A stretch of DNA of 64,000 bases, from assembly GCF_020685205.1 (NCBI RefSeq), contig NZ_JAJERB010000008.1:186001-250000 (forward strand). Direction: 5' to 3'. Positions 45,426-54,885 of this stretch are shown here, one piece after another; positions within the stretch are counted from its first letter, which is position 1, and each line of letters starts with the position of its first letter. The DNA is from Hymenobacter translucens. Lineage in GTDB: Bacteria; Bacteroidota; Bacteroidia; Cytophagales; Hymenobacteraceae. The notes beneath the pieces were generated by a model. That model searched no databases, was not told the DNA's origin, and saw only the letters and a program-made list of their open reading frames with translations. The position numbers and the translations under genes are program-made.

Positions 45426-45809
45426 CTACAGCACCAGTGCCGCGTGCAGGCACTCCAGTGTGGCCAGGGCATCCTCGCACCGGCCGGGGTGTACGGGTGA
45501 GGTCTGTACCACCGTGCTGCGCGTGGCCGTCAGCCAGCGGAACCGCGACGCCAGGGGCAGCTGCCCGATGGTACCGCCTTCCCGGCGCCCGGCGCAGATT
45601 CGCTCGAAGGCCCTGAGCCGCTCCTGCAGCTCGGCCATATCCAGCTCCCCGGCAAACACCCGGAGCCGCTCCTCGTTCAGCGCAAACCGGGTCTGCAGAA
45701 AACCCTGGGAGGCGCAGTACACGATAACGCCCACGTTGAGAAACTCCTCCCGCTCTACCCGGGGCATCACCCGGATGACGGCATACTCAAATAAGTGCTT
45801 TTCTGGCAT
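45426..45809 (-). CDS. DUF3037 family protein
   Basis: A 127-residue protein with the DUF3037 opening (FEYAVIRVMPRVEREEFLNV, then GVIVYCASQGFLQTRF). It ends in a short helical region after PVHPGRCEDALATLE. The molecular role of the family is unknown. Its start overlaps the end of the HipA-like kinase gene by 23 bp. The two families are regularly found next to each other, so they likely work together. Confidence 0.8.
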   Translation of the reverse strand: MPEKHLFEYAVIRVMPRVEREEFLNVGVIVYCASQGFLQTRFALNEERLRVFAGELDMAELQERLRAFERICAGRREGGTIGQLPLASRFRWLTATRSTVVQTSPVHPGRCEDALATLECLHAALVL

Positions 45810-46584
45810 CCTGCGCGTGCTTGACAAATAGTTCGGAGGCGGCCAGGCGAGCCGTCAGAAAGTCGACGTAGGCCTGCCGGTGCTCCGCGGCAGTTTCAAA
45901 CGGGGCATCGTAGGTCAGCCACTCGTCGGGCACCAGCTCCACGATGGCGCGGAACAGCTCCGGCGAAAGCAGCGCGCGGGCCTCAGCGCCAACTTCTTCC
46001 AGCTCAGCAGCCTGGGGCAGCAGCACGTGGTCTTTTACCTGGGCAAACGGGCGCCGGGCCTGCTCGTCCACGTTGGTCCAGGAATGATGAAAGTAAAAGG
46101 CCGCGCCGTGGTCAATCAGCCAGAGCTCCTTGTGCCACATCAGCATGTTGGTGTTGCGCGCGGTGCGGTCCACGTTGGTAATCAGGCAGTCGAGCCACAC
46201 GATCTGCGAGGCCAGGCGGCTGTCCACGGTCGTTACCAGCGCATCGAAGGTGATGGCGCCCGACAGGTAGTGCAGTGCGAGGTTGAGGCCCTCACTGGCC
46301 CGCAGCAGGTCCTGGATTTCCTCGTCGGGCTCGGTGCGGCCAAAGGCCTCGTCGAGGGTCATGAACACGAGTTCGGGTACCCGCAGGCCGAGGGCCCGGG
46401 CCAGCTCCCCGGCAATGAGTTCGGCAATCAGGGCCTTGACGCCCTGCCCGGCGCCCCGGAACTTGACCACGTAGAGAAAGCCGTCGTCGGCCTCCACAAT
46501 GGCGGGCAACGAGCCGCCCTCGCGCAGAGGTTTCACGTACCGCGTCACGTCCACGGTGCGGAGCTGGAGAGAACTGGGCATCAT
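45787..46584 (-). CDS. HipA-like kinase domain protein
   Basis: A 265-residue protein with the HipA-like (PI3/4-kinase-fold) kinase core but no N-terminal HipB-like partner. Visible elements: K41 in FLYVVKFRG (ATP-binding Lys), a catalytic loop NVDRTARNTN at 137-146 (D139, N144), and the metal-binding D158 in LIDHG. Classical HipA phosphorylates glutamyl-tRNA synthetase to induce persistence; the target here is unknown. I chose ATGATG at 46584/46581 because the preceding 41 codons are not family-like. The DUF3037 gene begins 23 bp before this gene's stop. Confidence 0.8.
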   Translation of the reverse strand: MMPSSLQLRTVDVTRYVKPLREGGSLPAIVEADDGFLYVVKFRGAGQGVKALIAELIAGELARALGLRVPELVFMTLDEAFGRTEPDEEIQDLLRASEGLNLALHYLSGAITFDALVTTVDSRLASQIVWLDCLITNVDRTARNTNMLMWHKELWLIDHGAAFYFHHSWTNVDEQARRPFAQVKDHVLLPQAAELEEVGAEARALLSPELFRAIVELVPDEWLTYDAPFETAAEHRQAYVDFLTARLAASELFVKHAQDARKALI

Positions 46585-46760
46585 GCAGACATTCTTCAAA
46601 TTGTATTCAGCGGCCGACCGGAGAAATAAACGCAGCGTGCACCTCACGTAAGCCAGGCGCCTGCTTTTAAACCGAAGCCGCGTTAACACACCGGTTGGAA
46701 ATGCCAAAGTACGGACGCCCGGGCGAGTGCGGCCATTGAGCGGCAGAATAAATCCGGTGC

Positions 46761-46779
46761 CCGGTCAAACGTTGACCGG
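46761..46779. promoter_or_regulatory. Dyad that could be an operator for the HipA-like operon
   Basis: CCGGTCAA at 46761-46768 and TTGACCGG at 46772-46779, a perfect 8-bp inverted repeat with a 3-bp spacer, about 177 bp upstream of the kinase start. Role inferred from position only. Confidence 0.3.
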
Positions 46780-46965
46780 TGGCCCCGCATACCGGATCGG
46801 CGGCATATTTTGGACACGGGCTTGCCTAACAGCACAGTAAATTCCTGAAATCAAGTCGTTTCACTGAAAGCTGCACCTTCAAACCAGGCTTTAAAAAATG
46901 AGTGAGGGAGGTCGAATTATCGTTGCCGTTCCCGGCGTAAAATCATTCGCTTCATTGCACTAAAT

Positions 46966-47006
46966 AAAAAAGGCCGACGATTCTCGCGAACCGTCGGCCT
47001 TTTTTT
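46966..47006 (-). terminator. Intrinsic terminator of the AT-hook-like gene
   Basis: AAAAAAGGCCGACG (46966-46979) pairs with CGTCGGCCTTTTTTT (46992-47006). The T-run on the minus strand lies about 14 bp downstream of the stop of the gene ending at 47020; the A/T-flanked stem also works in the other direction. Confidence 0.85.
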
Positions 47007-47019
47007 GGTGCTCCCGCGT

Positions 47020-47283
47020 TTATTCAGCAGCGGGCTGGCGCTTGGGACGGCCCCGGCGCTTGGCTTCGCCGTTAGCATTCGACTCGGCTTTCGCACGGGC
47101 CTTACGGGGCTTACGCTCAGCTACATAGTCGTCAGCCAGCATCGACTGCATGTCGTTTACGGCTACCGACAGGGCTTCGATTGCGCTGCCTACTTTTTTC
47201 AGGGCGCGCTTAAGGTCCATTTTAACGGCTTCGCTTTGCTGCGCCGTCTCAACGACCTTTTGGAATTCTGTGAAATCAAGCAT
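47020..47283 (-). CDS. Small basic protein with AT-hook-like tail
   Basis: An 87-residue cytosolic protein. The first 55 residues are helical and acidic (MLDFTEFQKVVETAQQSEAV). A basic, low-complexity tail follows (AERKPRKARAKAESNANGEA), ending in RRGRPKR, an AT-hook-like GRP core. The layout resembles small histone-like DNA-binding proteins of Bacteroidota. It is flanked by a strong terminator and an AT-rich upstream region, so it is its own transcription unit. Family not recognised. Confidence 0.7.
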   Translation of the reverse strand: MLDFTEFQKVVETAQQSEAVKMDLKRALKKVGSAIEALSVAVNDMQSMLADDYVAERKPRKARAKAESNANGEAKRRGRPKRQPAAE

Positions 47284-47635
47284 TAGGCAGATTAGTAAAG
47301 TGAGGAGTAGATTTCCTTACTACGGCAAATAAATACAATGTTTTGCTTTTGGGGTTTTTTATTTTTCAAATACCCATTGCAAATACCGCGTGCTGCCGTT
47401 TTTCCGGGCTCCAATGATTTAATTACGGCCCGCTCCCGGGAATTATTTGCTTGAATTCCGCTACCGTGCCGAGGCCGGCGCTTGGCAGGCGCTGGGGAAT
47501 ATTTTTTCCAATCAATTCGACGCACAGATCCGGTCTCCGGAGCTCAGCACACTGGATTAAAAGCCGATTCAGTCCTGTTACCGGCAGTCAGCATTACTAC
47601 TTTACTTAAAAATCAATGGGGTTGTCCCACCCTTT
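47284..47635. other. Intergenic region of 352 bp
   Basis: AT-rich next to the small basic-protein gene (47290-47450), which probably holds its promoter. I see no gene; the HelD-like gene ends at 47636, so the rest is downstream sequence. Confidence 0.45.
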
Positions 47636-49684
47636 TTACCTGCTCAGAAACACGGTCAGGGCGCCTGAGCAGGTGAGCGTGAGCTGGTGCATGGCCCGGG
47701 TGCAGGCAACGTACAGCATGCTCTTATCAACGTCGGTTTTGTAATTACGGGCCGAGGCGAAGGGAACAATAACCACATCAAACTCCAGCCCCTTCGCCAG
47801 GTGGGCCGTCGTGACGATAACTCCTTCTTTAAAGGTCGTGGAGTCCTGCGTGAGCAGATGCACGCCCGGTGCTTCCAGCGCCTGGTACACCTGCTCGGCC
47901 TGCCGGAGCGTTTTGCAGATGATTCCCAGGGATTGATGGGCCGAGCTGTGGAAGGCTACCACCAATTGCCGGATTGCCTCCAGCTCCTCGCCGGTGGTGT
48001 TGAAACCCGCCACGACGGGTTCCGGGCCGTGCCTTTCCAGTGGAATGATGTCAGGATTGGGAGCGATTCGTTGCGCGAAAGCCGTAATCTCAATAGTCGA
48101 GCGGTAGCTTCGATAAAGGCGGACCACGTCGGCCTGCGGAAAGACCCGCTCAATGGTTTCGGCCGAAGAAGCGCTGTAGGGATTCACCGTCTGGCTGACA
48201 TCGCCCAGAATGGTTTTTCGGCACAGAAACAGGCGCGACAGCACGGCGTACTGCACCGGGGTGTAATCCTGCATCTCGTCTACCAGCAGGTGCCGGACGT
48301 GCTCATAGGCAGTAATGCCCTCCAGCCGGATCCGCAGGTAAATCAGGGGAAATACATCCGCGTATTCCAGCGTCATGCGATGGTCGAGCCTAAGCAGGCC
48401 GGGCTCCCCGATCCAGCGGTAAAAGTCCCGGTAAAGGTCCACCACGTTGTGCAGCCGGAACATACGCGGAATAGCCTCCCCGATCGTGCCTTTCTCCTCC
48501 CCGGTGAGCTTGCGGCCCGCCGCATCGCGCACATACGCCCTAACATCGTTGGCCACCAGCGGAAAGCGCTTTAACAGCGGAACCCGATGGTAGGTCTTGA
48601 ACTTGGCTTGCAGAAAGGAGACGGGGACAACGGTTCTACCGACCCGCAGCTCGGTAAAGGTGAAATAATGGTTCTCGATATGGACCAGGTACTGGTTTAG
48701 CCTGCTCAAAAAGTCAAACGACGATTTAAACCGGATCCGCTCGATAAAAGCCGGTTCGTGCGCCTCCAGCAGGGCCGTTACCTGCTCGAAGAAGGTTTGA
48801 AACTTGTAGCGGTTCTCGAGCAGATCGGCCGCCAGCTCTTCCATGCCCAGCTCCGGAATGTGTTCCTCGCCCAACTCGGGCAGCACGTTGGAGATATAGT
48901 CGGCAAAGACCTTGTTGGGCGAGATGATGAGTACGTCCTTGGCGGCAATGGTTTCCCGGAACCGGTACAGCAGAAACGCAATCCGGTGCAGGGCAATGGA
49001 CGTTTTCCCCGAGCCGGCCACGCCCTGAATGACCATTACCGAAGCCTCCTCATTGCGAATGACCGCGTTCTGGTCGCGCTGAATGGTCGCGACGATGTTC
49101 TTCATCTTGTCGTCGGAGGACTTGGCCAGCTCGCGCTGCAGCACGTCGTCGTGAATATTGACGTCGTTCTCGATCATGAACTCCATGCGGCCGTCCCGGA
49201 TTTTGTACTGCCGCTTTAGCTCGATGGTGCCCCGAACCATTCCGGAAGGCGTGGTGTAGGAGGCTTCCCCCAGCTCGAAGTCGTAGAACAGCGAGGAAAT
49301 GGGGGCCCGCCAGTCGTAAATCACGTTCTGGCGCTGCCGCTCGTCCAGAAAGGAATACACGCCGATGTAAACCGGCGTCACGGCCTTGTCCGGGGCGGCG
49401 AAATCGATACGCCCGAAGTACGGGGACTGGCCCAGCTTGAAAAGCTTGCGTTTCCGGGCCACGGCCGCCTCGCCCGTGAAGGCCATGCGGTTGATGGACT
49501 GACCGGCGGCAACCATATCGGCCTCGTCCATGCCCGACTGGTGCTCGTGAACGTACTCCTTCTTCTGCCGGAGCTCGTCGGAAAACTGCTTTACGGCGTC
49601 ATCCACCCGCTTGATTGCCAAGGCCAGCTGCTCCTTGATTTCTTCCAGGTATTCTCTTTCCTCTTGTTCCGTGGCGTTGATCAT
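47636..49684 (-). CDS. HelD-like UvrD-superfamily ATPase
   Basis: A 682-residue protein matching HelD, the RNA polymerase-associated helicase-like recycling factor. An N-terminal coiled-coil arm (EREYLEEIKEQLALAIKRVD) precedes DWRAPISSLFYDF near residue 125. Walker A is QGVAGSGKTSIALHRIAF near 220. The later motifs are HLLVDEMQDYTPVQ (motif II) and LGDVSQTVNPYS (motif III). The last part carries VTTAHLAKGLEFDVVIVP (motif V). Expected to release RNA polymerase from stalled complexes. Transcribed alone on the minus strand. Confidence 0.87.
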   Translation of the reverse strand: MINATEQEEREYLEEIKEQLALAIKRVDDAVKQFSDELRQKKEYVHEHQSGMDEADMVAAGQSINRMAFTGEAAVARKRKLFKLGQSPYFGRIDFAAPDKAVTPVYIGVYSFLDERQRQNVIYDWRAPISSLFYDFELGEASYTTPSGMVRGTIELKRQYKIRDGRMEFMIENDVNIHDDVLQRELAKSSDDKMKNIVATIQRDQNAVIRNEEASVMVIQGVAGSGKTSIALHRIAFLLYRFRETIAAKDVLIISPNKVFADYISNVLPELGEEHIPELGMEELAADLLENRYKFQTFFEQVTALLEAHEPAFIERIRFKSSFDFLSRLNQYLVHIENHYFTFTELRVGRTVVPVSFLQAKFKTYHRVPLLKRFPLVANDVRAYVRDAAGRKLTGEEKGTIGEAIPRMFRLHNVVDLYRDFYRWIGEPGLLRLDHRMTLEYADVFPLIYLRIRLEGITAYEHVRHLLVDEMQDYTPVQYAVLSRLFLCRKTILGDVSQTVNPYSASSAETIERVFPQADVVRLYRSYRSTIEITAFAQRIAPNPDIIPLERHGPEPVVAGFNTTGEELEAIRQLVVAFHSSAHQSLGIICKTLRQAEQVYQALEAPGVHLLTQDSTTFKEGVIVTTAHLAKGLEFDVVIVPFASARNYKTDVDKSMLYVACTRAMHQLTLTCSGALTVFLSR

Positions 49685-49998
49685 GTGCTGCTCCTGAAAA
49701 TTGGGACGTCAAAGGTCACCTCAATTTCCGGGCTACAGAAGCGCCTGGCGTTTTTATTCGGTGCCGTTGCCTTTCAGATAACTGCTTTTATAGTTTGAGT
49801 TCAATTTGACCAGGACCACCTGCCGCACTATCCAGGTCGATAAGTCCGGGTAGAACGGCCCGGTCGGGGCTCACCTAGTTTACCTGCTTACGCAGTAGAC
49901 CTTCCAGCTTCTTCTTCCCTGCACCGGCTACTACTGACTACCCACTTGTATTATCTTTGTCTGTTTCAGCCTACTATAGATTCTCCGTCGAGCAGCCA
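49685..49998. other. Divergent intergenic region
   Basis: A 314-bp gap that separates the HelD-like gene from the WD40-caspase gene. It holds the -7 element at 49952-49959. No other gene is supported; the upstream frame of the caspase gene has no ATG before 49999. Confidence 0.5.
49952..49959 (+). promoter_or_regulatory. Perfect TAnnTTTG -7 element of the WD40-caspase gene
   Basis: TATCTTTG at 49952-49959 matches the Bacteroidota -7 consensus. Transcription would start near 49966, giving a leader of about 33 nt to the ATG at 49999. The -33 region has no convincing TTG. Confidence 0.5.
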
Positions 49999-52900
49999 AT
50001 GACGCTTGTTTATTCTATGCTTAAAAGGTCAGAGAATACGCTCAGCCCGCTACTTCCGGTGCTGGCAGGCCTGTTGATGGTACTATTGCCAGGTGCCGCA
50101 TACGCTCAGCAGGAGCCGAAACTTATGGTTCCTATCGGCCACACCGCCAAGGTGCTGCATTCGAAATTCAGCCCTGATGGCAGGCGCCTGGTAACCGTGG
50201 GCGGCAAGCTGACAATCATCTGGGATTTAGCCACCGGCCGGCGACTAGCTGAGTTACAACGCACATCGCGAACAATAAGTCGTGGAGAAGGTGTAGTCTT
50301 TAGTCCCGATGGAACACGACTGACAGAGAAAAGAAGAACGCACCTCGTACAGCCAAAAGAGGTTCCGTTGTGGGATGCGGATGGCAATCTGATTGCCACC
50401 TTGATACACCAGAACTGGGTATGGCAAGCTGAGTTCAGCCCCGACAGCAGGCACCTGCTGACGGCTGACTCACGTGGTGAGGTTAAAATCTGGAATGCGG
50501 CCACTGGGCGGGAAGAGCAAACACTAACTGCCAACAACGGCTTATCGCACGCCCGCTACAGCCCCGATGGGTTGCGCATCATCACGTCCGGCTCCTCCAG
50601 TGTAGAAGTGTGGGATGCTACGACTGGCCAACTAATTCGGGAGTTGCCCCTTCCCGGGGGACAATCGACAGAAAGCGGGATCGATGATGCGCTTTTCAGT
50701 CCCGATGGAACCCGGATTGTGACGATGAGCTCCCAAAAAGCTCAGGTGCGGGATGCCAGCTCCGGGGCCCTGCTTACGGAGATGGATCTGGGTGGAAAGT
50801 ACGCGTCATTGGCGTTCAATAGGCGGGGAGACGCACTTCTCTCCGTAGCCTCACATTCTTACGATTCCGAGCCTGTTAAGCTGTGGCAATTTCCTTCAGG
50901 GCGTCTGCTTGCCACCGTGTGGAGCGGCACCGAGGCGGCCAACTTCGCCGAGTTCAGCCCTGATGGCCGCTATGTGGTAGCAGGGGGTGGGAAACCGGAA
51001 ATTCTGATCTGGGATGCGACGACCGGCCAGAAGCTCCATGTTCTGAAGGGGCATGACTATGGGTCCAAGTCAGTTGCCTGCACCTCCGATGGCAGCCGCC
51101 TTGTGGTAACTGAGTCGTACAAGAAGCCCAAGCTATGGGACTTACAGACAGGAAAACTGCTAGGCGAGTTTACCAATGATGCCGATATTGACAACGTGGT
51201 GCTAAGCCCCAACGGTAAAAAGGCAGTTTTCACCACCGGATTTAACTTGCAGGTTTGGGACCTCGACAGGCGTCAGCCCGAGGTCGAGATGCGGGGCTAC
51301 AGCCACGCCGTCGAAAAGATAGCGTTCAGCCCGGACCGCAAGCAGCTTATTACCAGCAATCAGACGCCTGGGTCGGAGCGGTTATGGAACCCTGGAACCG
51401 GGGAGCTGCAGGCGCAAGCGATGCTGGCTGCCCCCGACGCGGATATCATAATTTACAGTCCCTCCTACCATAAGGCACTGAAAATAGCAAAGGAAGGAGG
51501 CACCACTGAAATCTGGGACACGCAAAAGGGCACGGTGCAGGCGGTGCTTGATAAAAGCTCAGCGAGTGGAATTGGCAGTGGAGTATTTACGCCCGATGAA
51601 AAGAAGCTGGTAACGATTGACAAACGCCTTGGCCGGGTATTTATTCGTGTCTGGGACGTGGAGACCGGCACTCAGCTTTTTGCCATGATTGACAGCCAGG
51701 GAGGAAGCGGTATATCGGAGGTATTTATCAGTGCCAATAGTACTTATGCCGTTACATCCGACGCCATGGACGGTACTATTAGCTGGAATTTAGCAACCGG
51801 AAAAATAGCAGGTCGGCTCCCCAAAGTTTTTGGGATCAAAGCCCCCGGCTTTATTGGTACCAGTCTTTGCTTTATCACAATCCAACCTAAAGGCACTCCC
51901 AGGATTTGGGACGCCAAGACAGGCGGCCTGGTAATGACCCTGAAAGGCCATACAGGTCCCCTCTCCTATGCCGTCAGCCCCGACCGCAAACGACTGCTAA
52001 CATGGCCTAACGGCCATGCCGCTGACCAGTTCATGTACCCGAAAGCGAAGGGGGATAGCGTGGCCCGCTTATGGGACCTGGAAAAGCGTGTTCTATTGAC
52101 CACCCTTTCTGGCCATAAGGGAGGTGTGGAGGCTGCCCAGTTTTCTGCTAACGGCCGATTTATTGTGACGCTACCTGTGGAGGGAGACAGAGTGCGAGTG
52201 TCGGATGGCCATACGGGTCAGAAACTGCATCTGCTGCCAACAAAAGGGACCGATGCTGAAACAACCATTATCAGCAAGGATGGGAAGCTGCTGTTTACAA
52301 CTGGCGGTTCAAACGCCGGTATTGAGAAGTGGGATCTGGCTTCCGGCAAGCGGCTCCTTATAATTCAGAATACCCAATCCCACCTCAGCAGCTTAACTTA
52401 TAATGATACAACCCATGAATTGCTTGGGGGTAACTGGGGTGGAGGAATTATCCTGTGGGACACCAACACGGGTGCTATCCGGCAGTCCTTTACAGGCCAC
52501 AAAGGCCGTATTCTGGCTGCTCAATTTGGCTTAACGGCTGGCACTTTAATTACTGCCTCCGAGGACCATACGGTTAAAGTCTGGAACGGGAAAACCGGAG
52601 CCCTGGTCAATACCCTCTTGCCGCTCGGAGCAGCAGATTACATTAATATAGTGGCCGGGGGTTATTACAAATCCTCGACTGGCGCGGCCCGACTACTGCA
52701 CTACGTAACTCCTGACCTTAAGCCCATATCCTTCGAGCAGCTCGACGTAAAGTATAACCGGCCCGATAAGGTACTGGCCGCCATGGGCAGCACTGACTCT
52801 GTTTTGCTCGGGGCTTATCGGCGGGCCTATCAGAAGCGAATCCGCAAGCTGGGGCTGGACACCACGCAGTTTCAGGCCGGCTACAATGTACCGCTGGCCA

Positions 52901-54015
52901 ATATCCGAAATCAGGCTGCCTTACCCTACGAGCAAACCCAGCCTACTCTGCGCCTGGAGCTGAGCGCCCGCGACTCGGTCGTATTACTGGATCGTTTTAA
53001 CGTCTGGGTCAACGAAGTTCCGATGTTTGGAACTCAGGGCATCAGTCTGCGTCGCGCCCGTACCCACAAGCTCGATACGACTATTACCGTCAACCTGTCA
53101 GTGGGCGTAAACCAGCTGGTATATACTGTGGTAAATGACGCGGGCGCCGAAAGCTACCGTCAGCCGCTACAGGTGCGCTTCACCCCGTCCGGCACTCCAC
53201 CCGAAGAGAAAGTTTACTTCGCCGGCATCGGCCTCAACGAATTTGCTGAGCCCGGCCACAGCCTGACGTGGTGCGTGAAAGACATTCGGGACTTAGCCAG
53301 GGCGCTACAGGAGAAATATGGCAGCCGCTTGGTGGTGGACACCCTATTCGACTCACAGGTGACGCTGGCCAACGTGCAGGCGCTAAAAAAGAAGCTTAGT
53401 GCCTCTTCCATTCACGACAAGGTAATTCTGGCTTACTCGGGCCACGGCCTTTTCAGCAAAAGCTACGACTACTATCTTTCTACTTATGCCGTGAGCTTTG
53501 CTAATCCGGAGACGGGAGGCCTTGCGTATGACGAGCTAGAGCAGGTGCTGGAACAGGCTCCGGCCCGTAAGAAGCTGATGCTGCTGGATGCCTGCCACAG
53601 CGGAGAAATTGACCGGGAGGAGCTGACTAAGCTACAGCGTGCTGCTCCTCAGCTGGCAGCTGTAGGTGTGAGTGGTGCCCGTGGTGCCATAGAAGCGAAT
53701 GTGGAGGCGGGTAATAAACGCGTAGGTATGGAGAATAGCTTTGAGCTGATGCGGCAGCTATTCGTTAACGTTGGACGCAGTACCGGCATCACTACCATCT
53801 CGGCTGCCGGAGGTATGCAATTTGCTTTGGAGCAGGGCCACCTCCGCAATGGTGTATTCAGCTACTCTGTGCTTGAGTATATGCGCGCTAATCCCACTGC
53901 GTCCGTGTCGGGCCTCAAGCGGTATGTCATTCAGCGCGTAAGCAACCTCACGGCAGGCATGCAAGTGCCTACCACCCGTAACGAGCCGTTGGCTGTGGAT
54001 TGGGAAGTATGGTAA
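49999..54015 (+). CDS. Exported WD40-repeat protein with C-terminal caspase (C14) domain
   Basis: A 1338-residue protein with a signal peptide (LPVLAGLLMVLLPGAAYAQQ), so it is predicted to be periplasmic or further exported. Residues about 40-870 hold many WD40 repeats (FSPDGRRLVTVGGK, IWDLATGRRLAEL and similar), enough for two propellers. A linker and a beta-sandwich follow (about 900-1060). A caspase domain (about 1070-1330) begins KVYFAGIGLNEF. The catalytic dyad is intact: H1149 in AYSGHGLFS and C1199 in LLDACHSGEID. The acidic-residue-binding pocket cannot be judged. ATG at 49999; 50017 is a close alternative. It converges with the caspase/CHASE2/CHAT operon, 78 bp apart. Confidence 0.88.
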   Translation: MTLVYSMLKRSENTLSPLLPVLAGLLMVLLPGAAYAQQEPKLMVPIGHTAKVLHSKFSPDGRRLVTVGGKLTIIWDLATGRRLAELQRTSRTISRGEGVVFSPDGTRLTEKRRTHLVQPKEVPLWDADGNLIATLIHQNWVWQAEFSPDSRHLLTADSRGEVKIWNAATGREEQTLTANNGLSHARYSPDGLRIITSGSSSVEVWDATTGQLIRELPLPGGQSTESGIDDALFSPDGTRIVTMSSQKAQVRDASSGALLTEMDLGGKYASLAFNRRGDALLSVASHSYDSEPVKLWQFPSGRLLATVWSGTEAANFAEFSPDGRYVVAGGGKPEILIWDATTGQKLHVLKGHDYGSKSVACTSDGSRLVVTESYKKPKLWDLQTGKLLGEFTNDADIDNVVLSPNGKKAVFTTGFNLQVWDLDRRQPEVEMRGYSHAVEKIAFSPDRKQLITSNQTPGSERLWNPGTGELQAQAMLAAPDADIIIYSPSYHKALKIAKEGGTTEIWDTQKGTVQAVLDKSSASGIGSGVFTPDEKKLVTIDKRLGRVFIRVWDVETGTQLFAMIDSQGGSGISEVFISANSTYAVTSDAMDGTISWNLATGKIAGRLPKVFGIKAPGFIGTSLCFITIQPKGTPRIWDAKTGGLVMTLKGHTGPLSYAVSPDRKRLLTWPNGHAADQFMYPKAKGDSVARLWDLEKRVLLTTLSGHKGGVEAAQFSANGRFIVTLPVEGDRVRVSDGHTGQKLHLLPTKGTDAETTIISKDGKLLFTTGGSNAGIEKWDLASGKRLLIIQNTQSHLSSLTYNDTTHELLGGNWGGGIILWDTNTGAIRQSFTGHKGRILAAQFGLTAGTLITASEDHTVKVWNGKTGALVNTLLPLGAADYINIVAGGYYKSSTGAARLLHYVTPDLKPISFEQLDVKYNRPDKVLAAMGSTDSVLLGAYRRAYQKRIRKLGLDTTQFQAGYNVPLANIRNQAALPYEQTQPTLRLELSARDSVVLLDRFNVWVNEVPMFGTQGISLRRARTHKLDTTITVNLSVGVNQLVYTVVNDAGAESYRQPLQVRFTPSGTPPEEKVYFAGIGLNEFAEPGHSLTWCVKDIRDLARALQEKYGSRLVVDTLFDSQVTLANVQALKKKLSASSIHDKVILAYSGHGLFSKSYDYYLSTYAVSFANPETGGLAYDELEQVLEQAPARKKLMLLDACHSGEIDREELTKLQRAAPQLAAVGVSGARGAIEANVEAGNKRVGMENSFELMRQLFVNVGRSTGITTISAAGGMQFALEQGHLRNGVFSYSVLEYMRANPTASVSGLKRYVIQRVSNLTAGMQVPTTRNEPLAVDWEVW

Positions 54016-54093
54016 ACTGGCACAGATCCAACTCCGCGCCCACGCCATTTCCCCATCGTCAACACCTTAATTTACCGCGTCCTATCTGAATTC

Positions 54094-54873
54094 CTACCGT
54101 TTAGCGTGGATGAAAAACCAGTGCGTACGAAAGCGCCGCGCCCACCGCTGCGCTTCCGGAACCTGCGGTAAGCCTACCAGCTCCTGTGCCGCCTGACGCA
54201 AGCTCTCCGTATTGGCAATCAAGAAAGCGCGACGCGGCGTATTGGCTGCGCTTTCGGCCGTGGCAGACACCGTCCAATAGTAAATTGTATTCCGACTCAA
54301 ACCTATTGCGGCAGTCTGGAGCTCAAGTCGTGGGGAAGCGGTACGCAACTGCACCAGTGGATCTCCGGCGGCATCGGTTAACGTAAACCAGACCGGGGAG
54401 CGGCCAGCAGTTTCCTGCCATTCGAAGAGTATCAAGGGTTGCTCCAACACAGCCGAGTCCACAGGCGCCAGCTGGGGAGGCGAATCCCCCCGGGCCACAC
54501 CGCCTAACGGGGTATTCCCAAGCTTAGGAGGAGCACTGCTTTGCTCATGCATGCTGTTCCATACGTACGCCAGGTAGGCCCGGCCCGTACTCATGCTGCT
54601 GGTTTCAAATGCCTTCTGCAGAACAGCATATGATGCTACGCCAGGCTTGGCATAGGAGATATTACGCCCTTGTTTGTCGAGTAGGATTACCTGTGCGCCA
54701 GGCCTAAGCACCAGGGCCTGCCCTTGCTGCACAGCAGTACGGGGCTGCAGAGGCACCAGCGTTGCCTTATTCTTTAAGAACGCCTCCCCACTTACGTGGT
54801 ACGTGTAAAGCTGCGCAAAACCGGCATGACCAAGGAACAAGCACAGCACGATAGACAGTAAAGCTGACTTCAT
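54094..54873 (-). CDS. Secreted protein with FecR-like and Fn3-like segments
   Basis: A 259-residue exported protein with a signal peptide (MKSALLSIVLCLFLGHAG, cut near FAQ). The N-terminal half (VQQGQALVLRPGAQVILLDK) recalls FecR-type beta-sandwich ligand sensors. The C-terminal half (LFEWQETAGRSPVWFTLTD, then NTIYYWTVSATAES) looks Fn3-like. Neither is certain. It is the last gene of the minus-strand operon, 12 bp after the CHASE2 gene. Periplasmic location and operon suggest an adaptor or sensor for the caspase components. Confidence 0.6.
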   Translation of the reverse strand: MKSALLSIVLCLFLGHAGFAQLYTYHVSGEAFLKNKATLVPLQPRTAVQQGQALVLRPGAQVILLDKQGRNISYAKPGVASYAVLQKAFETSSMSTGRAYLAYVWNSMHEQSSAPPKLGNTPLGGVARGDSPPQLAPVDSAVLEQPLILFEWQETAGRSPVWFTLTDAAGDPLVQLRTASPRLELQTAAIGLSRNTIYYWTVSATAESAANTPRRAFLIANTESLRQAAQELVGLPQVPEAQRWARRFRTHWFFIHAKR

Positions 54874-54885
54874 AGCATCTGAATG

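Larger units (their letters stand above)
46585..47019. other. Intergenic region of 435 bp
   Basis: Holds the promoter region of the HipA-DUF3037 operon, an inverted repeat at 46761-46779 (CCGGTCAA, then TTGACCGG, 3 bp apart) and a terminator at 46966-47006. No gene is supported. Confidence 0.5.
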
